Assembly (NCBI GenBank): GCA_030649335.1
Contig: JAUSLL010000119.1
Coordinates: 1-64,000, forward strand
DNA from: Parvibaculum sp.
GTDB taxonomy: Bacteria > Pseudomonadota > Alphaproteobacteria > Parvibaculales > Parvibaculaceae
DNA length: 64,000 bases
Direction of reading: 5' to 3'
Within the stretch, counting starts at the first letter, position 1. Each line of letters begins with the position of its first letter. The notes beneath the pieces were generated by a model that searched no databases, had not been told where the DNA came from, and saw nothing but the letters and a program-made list of their open reading frames with translations. Positions 1 through 9,809 of this stretch are shown piece after piece. The translations under genes and the position numbers were made by a program.

Positions 1-1062
1 GAGACCAAGCGAGATGCGACGCTTCACCGGATCGACTTCCAGCACAATCACTTCTACTTCCTGCGTGGTCGAAACTATTTTGCCTGGATGCACGTTCTTC
101 TTCGTCCAGCTCATTTCCGAAACATGGACCAGGCCTTCAACGCCCGGTTCCAGTTCGACGAATGCACCGTAGTCCGTGATGTTGGTGACGCGGCCCGTGA
201 ACTTCGCGCTCATGGGATATTTCTGGGCAACGCCTTCCCATGGATCAGCTTCAAGCTGCTTCATGCCAAGCGAGATACGCTGTGTGTCCTGATTGACTTT
301 GATGACCTGCACTTTGACCGACTGGCCGATGGTGAGGACTTCTGTCGGATGGTTCACACGACGCCATGCGATGTCTGTGACGTGGAGCAGACCGTCAACG
401 CCGCCGAGATCAACGAACGCACCGTAATCGGTGATGTTCTTGACGATGCCTTCCAGCACCTGACCTTCTTTGAGGTTCTCGACGAGTTCCTGACGCTGTT
501 CGGCGCGGGTTTCTTCGAGCACGGCACGACGCGAGACAACGATGTTGCCGCGACGCTTGTCCATTTTCAAAATCTGGAAAGGCTGGGCGATGTTCATCAG
601 CGGTGTGACGTCGCGCACGGGGCGGATGTCGACCTGCGAACCGGGCAAGAAAGCCACGGCGCCGTCGAGGTCGACCGTGAAGCCGCCTTTGACGCGACCG
701 AAGATCTGGCCTTCGACACGTTCCTGCTTTTCGAATGCGACTTCGAGACGGATCCAGCTTTCTTCGCGCTTGGCTTTTTCGCGCGACAGAACAGCTTCAC
801 CAGCCGAGTTTTCGATGCGTTCGAGATAGACTTCAACTTCATCGCCAACAACGAGATTGGCGGGGCGACCGGCGGTCGCAAATTCTTTCAGGGCAACGCG
901 GCCTTCAGTCTTGAGGCCGACGTCGATGATGGCGAGATCATTTTCAATGCCAACAACGATGCCTTTGATGACGGCACCTTCCTGCATGTCGTTCGCGCCA
1001 AACGAGGCTTCGAGCATGGCAGCAAAGTCGTCGCGCGTCGGGTTCAACGCAGCTTCATTCAT
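1..1062 (-). CDS. rpsA: 30S ribosomal protein S1, 3' end cut off by window edge
   Basis: RNA-binding ribosomal protein that helps the 30S subunit capture mRNA. It is not in the ORF track because it runs off position 1. Reading the minus strand from the ATG at 1062-1060 gives [20 protein letters not shown], then an uninterrupted frame of about 354 residues. Repeated S1/OB-fold signatures are visible (for example [21 protein letters not shown] near residue 35). Full-length S1 is about 560 residues, so the C-terminal domains lie outside the window. The gene follows cmk on the same strand with a 202-bp gap, the usual cmk-rpsA order in proteobacteria. Start chosen because the N-terminus matches alphaproteobacterial S1. 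The long plus-strand ORFs here are shadows. Confidence 0.95.
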   Translation of the reverse strand, partial: MNEAALNPTRDDFAAMLEASFGANDMQEGAVIKGIVVGIENDLAIIDVGLKTEGRVALKEFATAGRPANLVVGDEVEVYLERIENSAGEAVLSREKAKREESWIRLEVAFEKQERVEGQIFGRVKGGFTVDLDGAVAFLPGSQVDIRPVRDVTPLMNIAQPFQILKMDKRRGNIVVSRRAVLEETRAEQRQELVENLKEGQVLEGIVKNITDYGAFVDLGGVDGLLHVTDIAWRRVNHPTEVLTIGQSVKVQVIKVNQDTQRISLGMKQLEADPWEGVAQKYPMSAKFTGRVTNITDYGAFVELEPGVEGLVHVSEMSWTKKNVHPGKIVSTTQEVEVIVLEVDPVKRRISLGL

Positions 1063-1264
1063 AGCCAATGTGTTCAGTCTCCTGATCGTGCTTTTAATCC
1101 GGCCGACGGTTGTATCCGGCGGTCTTCTCTCTAGGTCGTAAAGCGCCCGAGAGCATGTGGATATTGGGCAGAGGTTTGAGGTTTCAAAAAACGGAGAAAC
1201 AAGCCGGAAACAGGCAAAGGCCAATGGCAAAACCCTCAAAGACCGAAAAACGGCTTCAAGTGGC

Positions 1265-3276
<2,012 letters not shown>

Positions 3277-3555
3277 TCACTTCCAATCGGCAGGGGCATC
3301 GGGCAGACAGCGGGTCGCGGGAAAAGTGCCGCGACCGTAAGGGTCGGCGAAGGCCCTCAAAGCGCCGCAAAGAGGCCCGCGCGCGAATAGGTTTTGACAG
3401 GAGCAACCGAACGTGGCAATGGGAAAAACCTTTTGAGTACCTGCGGTCTTTCGGGGAGAGAGCGCGGTGCGACGCGGGGCGCGGCTGAGGCCGCTCCGGC
3501 GGAGAACGACAGACGATTTACGTGACGCGGGAATGACCCGCAGGGAGTGCCAAAC

Positions 3556-3960
3556 TTGACGAAACCTGAACTGGGAACCAAGCGCGACTGCCCGAGCTGC
3601 GCCGCCAAGTTTTATGATCTGGGCAAGAACCCTTGTGTTTGCCCCAAGTGCAAACACGAGTTTGTGCCTGATCAGGTGAGCAAGACCAAACGGGCAAAGC
3701 CCGTTGAAAAGCCCAAGGAAAAGGCACCTGTGCGGCCCAAGGCCCGCGCTGTCGATCCTGATGAGGACGGCAATGTGTCCCTCGACGCGATGCGCGACGA
3801 GGAATTGGCGGATGACGCGGAAGAAGATCTGTTGGCTGGCATCGGCGACGATGTCGAAGACGACGATGATGAAGCCGATGACGCCTTCCTGCCCGACGAT
3901 GATGACGAAGATGATGACGTCTCATCGATCGTGCGCGGCGGCGACGACAAAGACGAATAA
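3556..3960 (+). CDS. TIGR02300 / FYDLN acid-domain zinc-ribbon protein
   Basis: Conserved alphaproteobacterial protein of unknown function, probably cytosolic. It begins TKPELGTKRDCPSCAAKFYDLG, with two CxxC pairs (CPSC and CPKC) forming a zinc-ribbon-like head around the family FYDL(N/G) motif. A lysine/proline linker follows, then a long Asp/Glu tail (DDVEDDDDEADD). The ORF track starts at GTG 3547, but an AGGGAG ribosome-binding site at 3542-3547 is correctly spaced for TTG at 3556. That gives the MTKPELGTKR start usual for the family. Its place between aroA and tRNA-Ala is conserved in many relatives. Function cannot be stated beyond this. Confidence 0.85.
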   Translation: MTKPELGTKRDCPSCAAKFYDLGKNPCVCPKCKHEFVPDQVSKTKRAKPVEKPKEKAPVRPKARAVDPDEDGNVSLDAMRDEELADDAEEDLLAGIGDDVEDDDDEADDAFLPDDDDEDDDVSSIVRGGDDKDE

Positions 3961-3976
3961 GGCGCAAAACGCCTGA

Positions 3977-4011
3977 CCTCATGTGCGGGGCGCGAGCCCC
4001 AGCACATGAGG
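3977..4011. terminator. Long hairpin after the FYDLN gene
   Basis: CCTCATGTGC + GGGGC, loop GCGA, GCCCC + A + GCACATGAGG gives a 15-bp stem with one bulged base, 17 bp after the stop codon. No T-run follows, so it may be a weak or Rho-assisted terminator or an mRNA-stabilising hairpin. Confidence 0.5.
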
Positions 4012-4181
4012 GTCAAACGGTCGCGGAACTATTTGCGTTTTGAGCAAGATTAAGTCGAAAACCGGCTTTCCCTTTGCCAGATCATGCTCTAAGTTCCGCC
4101 TCCATTGCGCAAGGCGCGCGGACGGTTTTCCGCCACGCCTTTGCCGGATCCGGGAGCCCCAAACTCCCGTTTGATATCAGT

Positions 4182-4500
<319 letters not shown>

Positions 4501-4586
4501 TACCAAAGAGTCACGTGCAAACCGAAGACCTCTTGCGAGAGGCATTTTGTAGTCTGATTGCTCCGCAAACAGTCACGAGACACAGA

Positions 4587-4623
4587 GAGGTCGGTCATTC
4601 GATTTCAGTTTCTCCCACCAATC
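4587..4623. repeat. Degenerate second copy of the tRNA-Ala 3' end
   Basis: GAGGTCGGTCATTCGATT-CAG-TTCTCCCACCAATC parallels the T-arm/acceptor end of tRNA-Ala (GAGGTCGTCGGTTCGATTCCG...CTCCACCAATC) with a handful of differences. It is best explained as an old attachment-site remnant from a further integration at the same tRNA. Apart from this and the repeat, 4258-4921 holds nothing I can call. Confidence 0.5.
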
Positions 4624-4921
4624 AATCACCAGCACCTTCAAGACCGCTTGGCCGATCACAGAAGTCTCCGTCGTTACGGGGACTTGCGGCGCATATGTGA
4701 ATCGCGTTGTCCTAAAATGTCTCTCTGTGGAGGGGCTCTTTACGCATTTCTGGGGTCTGTTCTCTGTGGGCCTCATAACAAGACCGCTCCAGCTTTATTC
4801 GATGCTCAATGATGCACGGCGATGCTGCTACTTTCTGGCCCTTTTGGTCTGGAACTTTGCGGGACGGATGAAGCCCGCGTGGAGCGCGGGCTTGCTGGCG
4901 CAGGCAGATTTGAGTGGACTT

Positions 4922-6577
4922 CTAGATGAACCCGAGCGCTTCTCGCTGTGCATTCCAGTCGGAAGGCAGCTTGGAGATTCTAACGAGCTTTTGGGAAGTG
5001 AGTCCTGAAGGCTCATTGCCGGTGAGTATGGCCTTCGTGATATCGGGCGCCAAAAATGCAAGCCGAATTGTGCGAGCTACCAAGCGCTCATCGATCCCAT
5101 CGCGAGAAGCGATCTCTTTGTAGCTCAGGCCAGTTTTCAGATCTTCGAACCAGCCGTGGGCGCGAGCGATCGCTTTGATAAGGGATGGATCAGCCCGAGG
5201 TCTGTCGCCATCTTTGATCTGTCCGATGATGAGCTTCTTGCCGTTTCCACACCGCTTCAATTGAAACGCCCTTGCAATGATGTGGGGTTGGTCTGTTTGG
5301 AGAGTGGTGGCGAGTTGTGCTTCTGCCGCAGGCACTAGAAGGTCACGCAGCCCATGTTGATTGACCTCTATCGTTATCCGTCTTTCAGCGATTATGATTT
5401 TATTGATGATGCGGACCATTAGGTCTCTGCGTGGTCGAGCCTTAAGGTCGGCGGCGTATTCCAGGGATCGAATACCTACAGCTTGCATCACATTCGGATT
5501 GTCGATGTGAATGATCTCGCAAAGTTCTCTCTGGTGTTGCAGCAGGCCGACTAACTCTGCCGTTACAAACTCGTCGATCTCGTGGGCAGGCAGGGTACGC
5601 GCTGGATGAAGGTAGTAATGCGTTCGAACGCCAGCCGTTTTCGTGTGGCGAGACGAGAACGGTTTCCCGTCTTCATGTGCGAGGAGCCCTGCGAGAAGGC
5701 ATGGTGATTTCGCATTCTTTTTCGTCCGGTGATCAAATCCATTTGCGGCGAGAAGATCCTGAACCTGTGCCCAGACATCAGGGCCGATGATCGCCTGATG
5801 CTGACCTTCATGGACAAGGTCCTTGTGTTTGATGCGGCCGATATAGATCGGGTTCTGCAGCAGGGTGTAGAGCGCGCCGCGCGTAAAATCACCGCCGCCG
5901 CTTGTTTTGCCTTTTTGAGTAGTCCAGCTCTTTGAGAGGAGTTTGCGACGTTTGAGGTCGTGCCGGAGTTTTATGACGGAGCGAACCTCGAGATACGTTT
6001 TGAATACTTCCCGCACCTCATCTGCCTCGGCTTCGTTGATCATCAGTTTGCGATGATCGACGTCATAGCCGAGCGGTGGCCTGCCTCCCATCCACATGCC
6101 CTTCTCTTTCGAAGCTCGGAACTTGTCCCTGATGCGCTCTGCCGTGACCTCACGCTCAAACTGGGCGAAGGAGAGGAGCACGTTGAGAGTGAGGCGTCCC
6201 ATAGAGGTGGTCGTATTGAACGCTTGGGTCACGGATACGAAGGAGACTTTGTGTTTGTCGAATATCTCGACAAGTTTGGCAAAGTCGGCAAGCGACCTCG
6301 TCAGGCGATCGACTTTGTAGACCACAACAATGTCGACTATGCCCTTTTCGATATCCTGCATGAGTGTTTGCATTGCCGGTCGGTCGAGGCTACCGCCGGA
6401 GAAGCCGCCATCATCATAGCGAGCGGGTAGAGCTTCCCAGCCTTCGTGCGTTTGGCTCATGCAATAGGCGGCGCAGGACTCTCGTTGAGCTTCGAGAGAG
6501 TTGAAGTCCTGGTCCAGTCCCTCATCCGTCGATTTGCGCGTGTAAATCGCACAACGAAGTTTGCCAGAGGTCTTCAT
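4922..6577 (-). CDS. Large serine recombinase / resolvase family protein
   Basis: DNA strand-exchange enzyme of the large serine recombinase family, 551 residues. The N-terminal resolvase domain shows AIYTRKSTDEG with the likely nucleophile Ser16, FSGGSLDRPAMQ, and the VVYKVDRLTRS arginine motif. The recombinase domain follows (GRPPLGYDV at about 175, then TLLQNPIYIGRIKHKD). The C-terminal part carries an HTH-like segment. It is the last gene of a DUF3489-DUF2924-recombinase cassette with 4-bp overlaps and lies 0.66 kb from tRNA-Ala. It is a candidate integration enzyme, although tRNA-targeted islands more often use tyrosine integrases, and none is present here. Confidence 0.9.
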   Translation of the reverse strand: MKTSGKLRCAIYTRKSTDEGLDQDFNSLEAQRESCAAYCMSQTHEGWEALPARYDDGGFSGGSLDRPAMQTLMQDIEKGIVDIVVVYKVDRLTRSLADFAKLVEIFDKHKVSFVSVTQAFNTTTSMGRLTLNVLLSFAQFEREVTAERIRDKFRASKEKGMWMGGRPPLGYDVDHRKLMINEAEADEVREVFKTYLEVRSVIKLRHDLKRRKLLSKSWTTQKGKTSGGGDFTRGALYTLLQNPIYIGRIKHKDLVHEGQHQAIIGPDVWAQVQDLLAANGFDHRTKKNAKSPCLLAGLLAHEDGKPFSSRHTKTAGVRTHYYLHPARTLPAHEIDEFVTAELVGLLQHQRELCEIIHIDNPNVMQAVGIRSLEYAADLKARPRRDLMVRIINKIIIAERRITIEVNQHGLRDLLVPAAEAQLATTLQTDQPHIIARAFQLKRCGNGKKLIIGQIKDGDRPRADPSLIKAIARAHGWFEDLKTGLSYKEIASRDGIDERLVARTIRLAFLAPDITKAILTGNEPSGLTSQKLVRISKLPSDWNAQREALGFI

Positions 6578-7020
6578 GCAGCCTCCTTCCGACGCGCGTT
6601 CTTTTTCTTGAGTCCGAAGAAGAGAGGTCCATTCCAGTGTGTGCCTGTGATCTCGCGAGCGATCTCGGAGAGACTTCGCCAGACTCGATTCTCAAAGACA
6701 TATCCCTTGTCGAGGACCTGCACCTGATAGGTCTTGCCACGCCACTCTCGGACAAGCGTTGCACCAGAGTTGATCTTCTGAGTCGGCTGTGAAGCGCCAG
6801 GTTCTTTGCCTGACCGAAGGTCAGTCATCAGAAGGGTAACGTGCTCACGGATCCCTCGATCATGTCCGCCGTGTGTCTTGCTCTGCTGTTGCCATCCGAC
6901 ACCGAGTTCGAGCAACTCGCGCCCCGCGCGCGGTGGTGGAGGGGTGCCGAAGGCGTTGGTCCAGAAGCTACGTAGGCTTGCGATGGTGAGGCCAGCTAAG
7001 TTGAGTCCCGCGTCCGTCAT
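6574..7020 (-). CDS. DUF2924 domain-containing protein
   Basis: 148-residue protein of unknown biochemical role. Core motifs include SLRSFWTNAFGTPPPP at about 15-30, GATLVREWRGKTYQVQVLDKGYVFENRVWRSLSEIAREITGTHWNGPLFFGL toward the C-terminus, and a basic end. These match the DUF2924 family, which recurs next to serine recombinases and DUF3489 proteins in alphaproteobacterial prophages and islands. It overlaps the recombinase start by 4 bp and the DUF3489 stop by 4 bp, so the three are almost certainly cotranscribed. A DNA-binding or recombination-directionality role is plausible by association only. Confidence 0.85.
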   Translation of the reverse strand: MTDAGLNLAGLTIASLRSFWTNAFGTPPPPRAGRELLELGVGWQQQSKTHGGHDRGIREHVTLLMTDLRSGKEPGASQPTQKINSGATLVREWRGKTYQVQVLDKGYVFENRVWRSLSEIAREITGTHWNGPLFFGLKKKNARRKEAA

Positions 7021-7289
7021 TGACGGCCACCCTCGGCAGCAACTTTGGAGAGGCGGTAGACCCGGCCACGATTTTCATCGGTTGCGGCGGTGATCGCCAG
7101 CCCATGCCGTTTCCGAAGCGATCCGCTTATTGCTCCTCGTACGGAGTGGGGCTGCCAACCTGTAGCCTTGATGAGATCGTCAAGCGTGGCGCCTTTTGTG
7201 CGTTGCAACAGGCGGATGATCTGTCCGAGCTTGGAATTTGAGGGAATTGTGGTTTGGGCGTTTGAATTGGGTTTTGCACGCGATGCCAT
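7017..7289 (-). CDS. DUF3489 domain-containing protein
   Basis: About 90 residues from MASRAKPNS. The body KLGQIIRLLQRTKGATLDDLIKATGWQPHSVRGAISGSLRK is a winged-helix-like DUF3489 domain, so DNA binding is likely. The ORF track starts 96 bases further upstream (7385), but the extra residues resemble no family member and the family starts close to the basic N-terminus used here. It is first gene of the recombinase cassette, overlapping DUF2924 by 4 bp. The CRISPR array begins 155 bp upstream on the other strand. Confidence 0.8.
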   Translation of the reverse strand: MASRAKPNSNAQTTIPSNSKLGQIIRLLQRTKGATLDDLIKATGWQPHSVRGAISGSLRKRHGLAITAATDENRGRVYRLSKVAAEGGRQ

Positions 7290-7444
7290 GTTTGGGCTCC
7301 ATTTCTGGCGGGCTCCTGCCGACCAGGCGCCCTCACCCCGAAAAGCCCTGGGTCTTATCCCGAAGGGCCTGTGCGGTGTCCGCACAAGGACATGGATGCT
7401 TCCTTTGCCGTGGAAGTCCAGTCTCGTCTCTCTCTTTGTGGAAT

Positions 7445-8469
7445 GTTGCGGCTGGTCAGCGATTTTCTATCGGCTAAACTCGTATCGGATATCGGGACCG
7501 GATCGGGCGCGTTGCGGCTGGTCCGCGATTTTCTATCGGCTAAACTGACGCCGCTCATTCACTTGCCCTCCTGTGGGTTGCGGCTGGTCCGCGATTTTCT
7601 ATCGGCTAAACTGCTCGGCCTGCGCGCGAGCGATCTGTTCATGTTGCGGCTGGTCCGCGATTTTCTATCGGCTAAACTCGGGCCGGTAATCGACCGGCGA
7701 CATCTTGGGTTGCGGCTGGTCCGCGATTTTCTATCGGCTAAACTCAAACTTACGAAGGACTGAACAATGACAGAGTTGCGGCTGGTCCGCGATTTTCTAT
7801 CGGCTAAACTAAGTGCCAGACACACAACTTATCAGGAGACGTTGCGGCTGGTCCGCGATTTTCTATCGGCTAAACTAGCGTGAAATAAAAACGCTATTCC
7901 GACGCAGTTGCGGCTGGTCCGCGATTTTCTATCGGCTAAACTTTACTGATGCTGTCCCATCTTTGCGAATAGTTGCGGCTGGTCCGCGATTTTCTATCGG
8001 CTAAACTTGGCGAATATGAGTGGCTGGTGATGCGTCAGTTGCGGCTGGTCCGCGATTTTCTATCGGCTAAACTCTCTGCTATCAAGGATGCCTTGTGCCC
8101 AAAGTTGCGGCTGGTCCGCGATTTTCTATCGGCTAAACTTGCAGCAACAAGAGTGAGCACTGCGGCGGCGTTGCGGCTGGTCCGCGATTTTCTATCGGCT
8201 AAACTTCAACAACGCAGCGGGATTAGCCCGCCGCAGTTGCGGCTGGTCCGCGATTTTCTATCGGCTAAACTATACATACTGATACATGCTGAGAGACATA
8301 CGTTGCGGCTGGTCCGCGATTTTCTATCGGCTAAACTAAACCCCGGCGCGGGCAACGGATCGGCAACGTTGCGGCTGGTCCGCGATTTTCTATCGGCTAA
8401 ACTGCACAAAGAGGATTGCATTGTGCCTAAGGCGTTGCGGCTGGTCCGCGATTTTCTATCGGCTAAACT
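7445..8469 (+). CRISPR. Type II-C CRISPR array: 16 repeats, 15 spacers
   Basis: The 36-bp repeat begins GTTGCGGCTGGTCCGCGATT and ends TCTATCGGCTAAACT. Repeat starts are 7445, 7511, 7577, 7643, 7709, 7775, 7841, 7907, 7972, 8038, 8104, 8170, 8236, 8302, 8368 and 8434. All spacers are 30 bp except one of 29 (7943-7971). The repeat at 7445 differs (GGTCAGC for GGTCCGC); the other 15 looked identical. The strand is taken as plus because the tracrRNA at 13.2 kb is complementary to the repeat read this way. The variant repeat is therefore at the transcriptional 5' end and the conserved end faces cas2. All spacers differ from each other. No target search was possible. Confidence 0.98.
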
Positions 8470-8495
8470 CGATGTTGTGCCAAGTCTCTGATTTA

Positions 8496-8521
8496 AAAGG
8501 AGATTTGGCGCAATTTCCTTT
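8496..8521 (-). terminator. Hairpin between cas2 and the CRISPR array
   Basis: On the minus strand AAAGGAAATT, a 6-base loop, then AATCTCCTTT form a 10-bp stem with one wobble, followed by TTTTAAAT. It lies just after the cas2 stop. It would end the cas operon transcript before it runs antisense through the array. Confidence 0.5.
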
Positions 8522-8543
8522 CAAAATCCGGTGATTTTGAGAG

Positions 8544-8882
8544 CTATAGCAGCACATATTGCTTCGGATTCTCATTGGCTTTCTCACGCGTTCGCCCGTC
8601 GAAGGATACAATGGTCTCATATTGGCGGTCGGTGAAACAGAGAATTTGGACCAATCCAGTCTTAGGGAGCGATTTTTCGATCCGTCGCGTGTAGGCCTCG
8701 ACCTGCTCTTTGCCACCGCAAAAGCGCATATAGACCGAAAATTGACTCATCCCGAAGCCTTGGTCGAGCAGGTCGTTTCGGAAGCGTGTCGCGCCACGCC
8801 GCTCTTTCTTTGTCCCGACGGGCAAATCGAAGATTACCATCATCCACATCAATCGGTATCCCGTGAGCATGGCTGTCGACAT
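8544..8882 (-). CDS. cas2: CRISPR-associated endonuclease Cas2
   Basis: Partner of Cas1 in the spacer-integration complex. The protein has 112 residues with the ferredoxin-like strand LMWMMVIFDLPVGTKKERR at about 12-30, carrying the conserved Asp of the Cas2 fold. FRNDLLDQGFGMSQFSVYMR follows at 34-53, and LVQILCFTDRQYETIVSF is near the C-terminus. It directly follows cas1 (the stop and next start abut), and is the last gene of the cas9-cas1-cas2 operon, 75 bp from the array. This order without csn2 or cas4 marks subtype II-C. Confidence 0.95.
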   Translation of the reverse strand: MSTAMLTGYRLMWMMVIFDLPVGTKKERRGATRFRNDLLDQGFGMSQFSVYMRFCGGKEQVEAYTRRIEKSLPKTGLVQILCFTDRQYETIVSFDGRTREKANENPKQYVLL

Positions 8883-9809
8883 CTAGCAGTCGAACTGTCC
8901 GCTGATGTTGGGCAGTTCGAGTGGCAGAAGTGTGCGCGGTAATATCAAGGTTGGTTTCCCTGCTTCAAATGACTGGGCAAGCGAATAGGTAAGACGTTCG
9001 GCGCAGGTTGAGACGGGTGTTGTGCCTTGCTCGGTCGCCATATCGAAGGCGAGGACCTCAGCCAGTACAGCTTTGGTTTCGGGTGACACGTCTGTGGCGC
9101 CGGCCGATTGAAGACGAGAGACGGTGTAGTCAACGATGGGGCGAAAGGGCTCCATCAGATCATCGACAAGACACATGGGATTGTTGCGATTGCTGTGATG
9201 CAGCCCGACAGAAGGGTGCAGCCCAGCGGTGGTGACAGCGCGCGCCACGCCAGCGCGCAATACTGTATAGCCATAATTGAGCATGGCATTGACGCCGCCG
9301 GCGTCACGGTCACGACGAAATGTTTCACCCATGAGCAATGGCCAATAGCGTCGGGCCGCCTGAGCTTCGATGTTTTCGGGGTCGCCGGATTTCACTTTGC
9401 GAGCGAGCAGGTCGAAAGCGCCGTCCGGCTTGCCAAGCCTTTCGAGCACCGCGCCCTGCTGTTCAATTTTCGCACGCACGATGACCTGCCATAGCCGTTT
9501 ACGCAGCGGGGCGCCGACTTCCAATTGATGTCTCATGCGCAGGCTCTGCACATGATGCCCATCAAGCGGCCAGAGCCAGGCAATGGGCATATGGTTTGGC
9601 CCGCATAACACAACGCAAGCGCCGCGCTTGGCCAGTTCGACCATTAGATTATTGGAGTAAGTCAAACCGTGCGCGTGGCAAAGCAGCACGCCAATATCAT
9701 CAAGCGGAATGCGGGCCACTTCTGTTCTGTCATGTGAGACAGTAAGAAAGCCGCGCGAAAGGGCCAGATGTCTGTCGTCGCTGGCAATTTCGACGACGCG
9801 GCCGATCAT
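8883..9809 (-). CDS. cas1: CRISPR-associated endonuclease/integrase Cas1
   Basis: Metal-dependent integrase that inserts new spacers. The 308 residues fit type II Cas1. The N-terminal beta domain (VVEIASDDRHLALSRGFLTV, IPLDDIGVLLCHAHGLTYSNNLM) is followed by an alpha-helical catalytic domain. Visible active-site motifs are AMLNYGYTVLRAGVARAV near residue 180-195, GLHPSVGLHHSNRNNPMCLVDDLMEPFRP at about 198-226 with its His and Asp/Glu metal ligands. The start overlaps the cas9 stop by 4 bp (ATGA). Confidence 0.96.
   Translation of the reverse strand: MIGRVVEIASDDRHLALSRGFLTVSHDRTEVARIPLDDIGVLLCHAHGLTYSNNLMVELAKRGACVVLCGPNHMPIAWLWPLDGHHVQSLRMRHQLEVGAPLRKRLWQVIVRAKIEQQGAVLERLGKPDGAFDLLARKVKSGDPENIEAQAARRYWPLLMGETFRRDRDAGGVNAMLNYGYTVLRAGVARAVTTAGLHPSVGLHHSNRNNPMCLVDDLMEPFRPIVDYTVSRLQSAGATDVSPETKAVLAEVLAFDMATEQGTTPVSTCAERLTYSLAQSFEAGKPTLILPRTLLPLELPNISGQFDC

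Noticed and set aside
88-1134. 348-residue plus-strand ORF
   Set aside because: Exact antisense of rpsA, whose minus-strand frame gives a clear S1 protein.
7017-7385. Longer N-terminus for the DUF3489 protein
   Set aside because: Extra 32 residues (Pro/Arg-rich) are unlike the family; the inner ATG at 7289 fits better.
7371-8491. ORFs encoding repeated RLVRDFLSAKL on plus and SLADRKSRTSRN on minus
   Set aside because: Translation of CRISPR repeats; the 66-bp period is divisible by three, so the array stays open by chance. Not a repeat protein.
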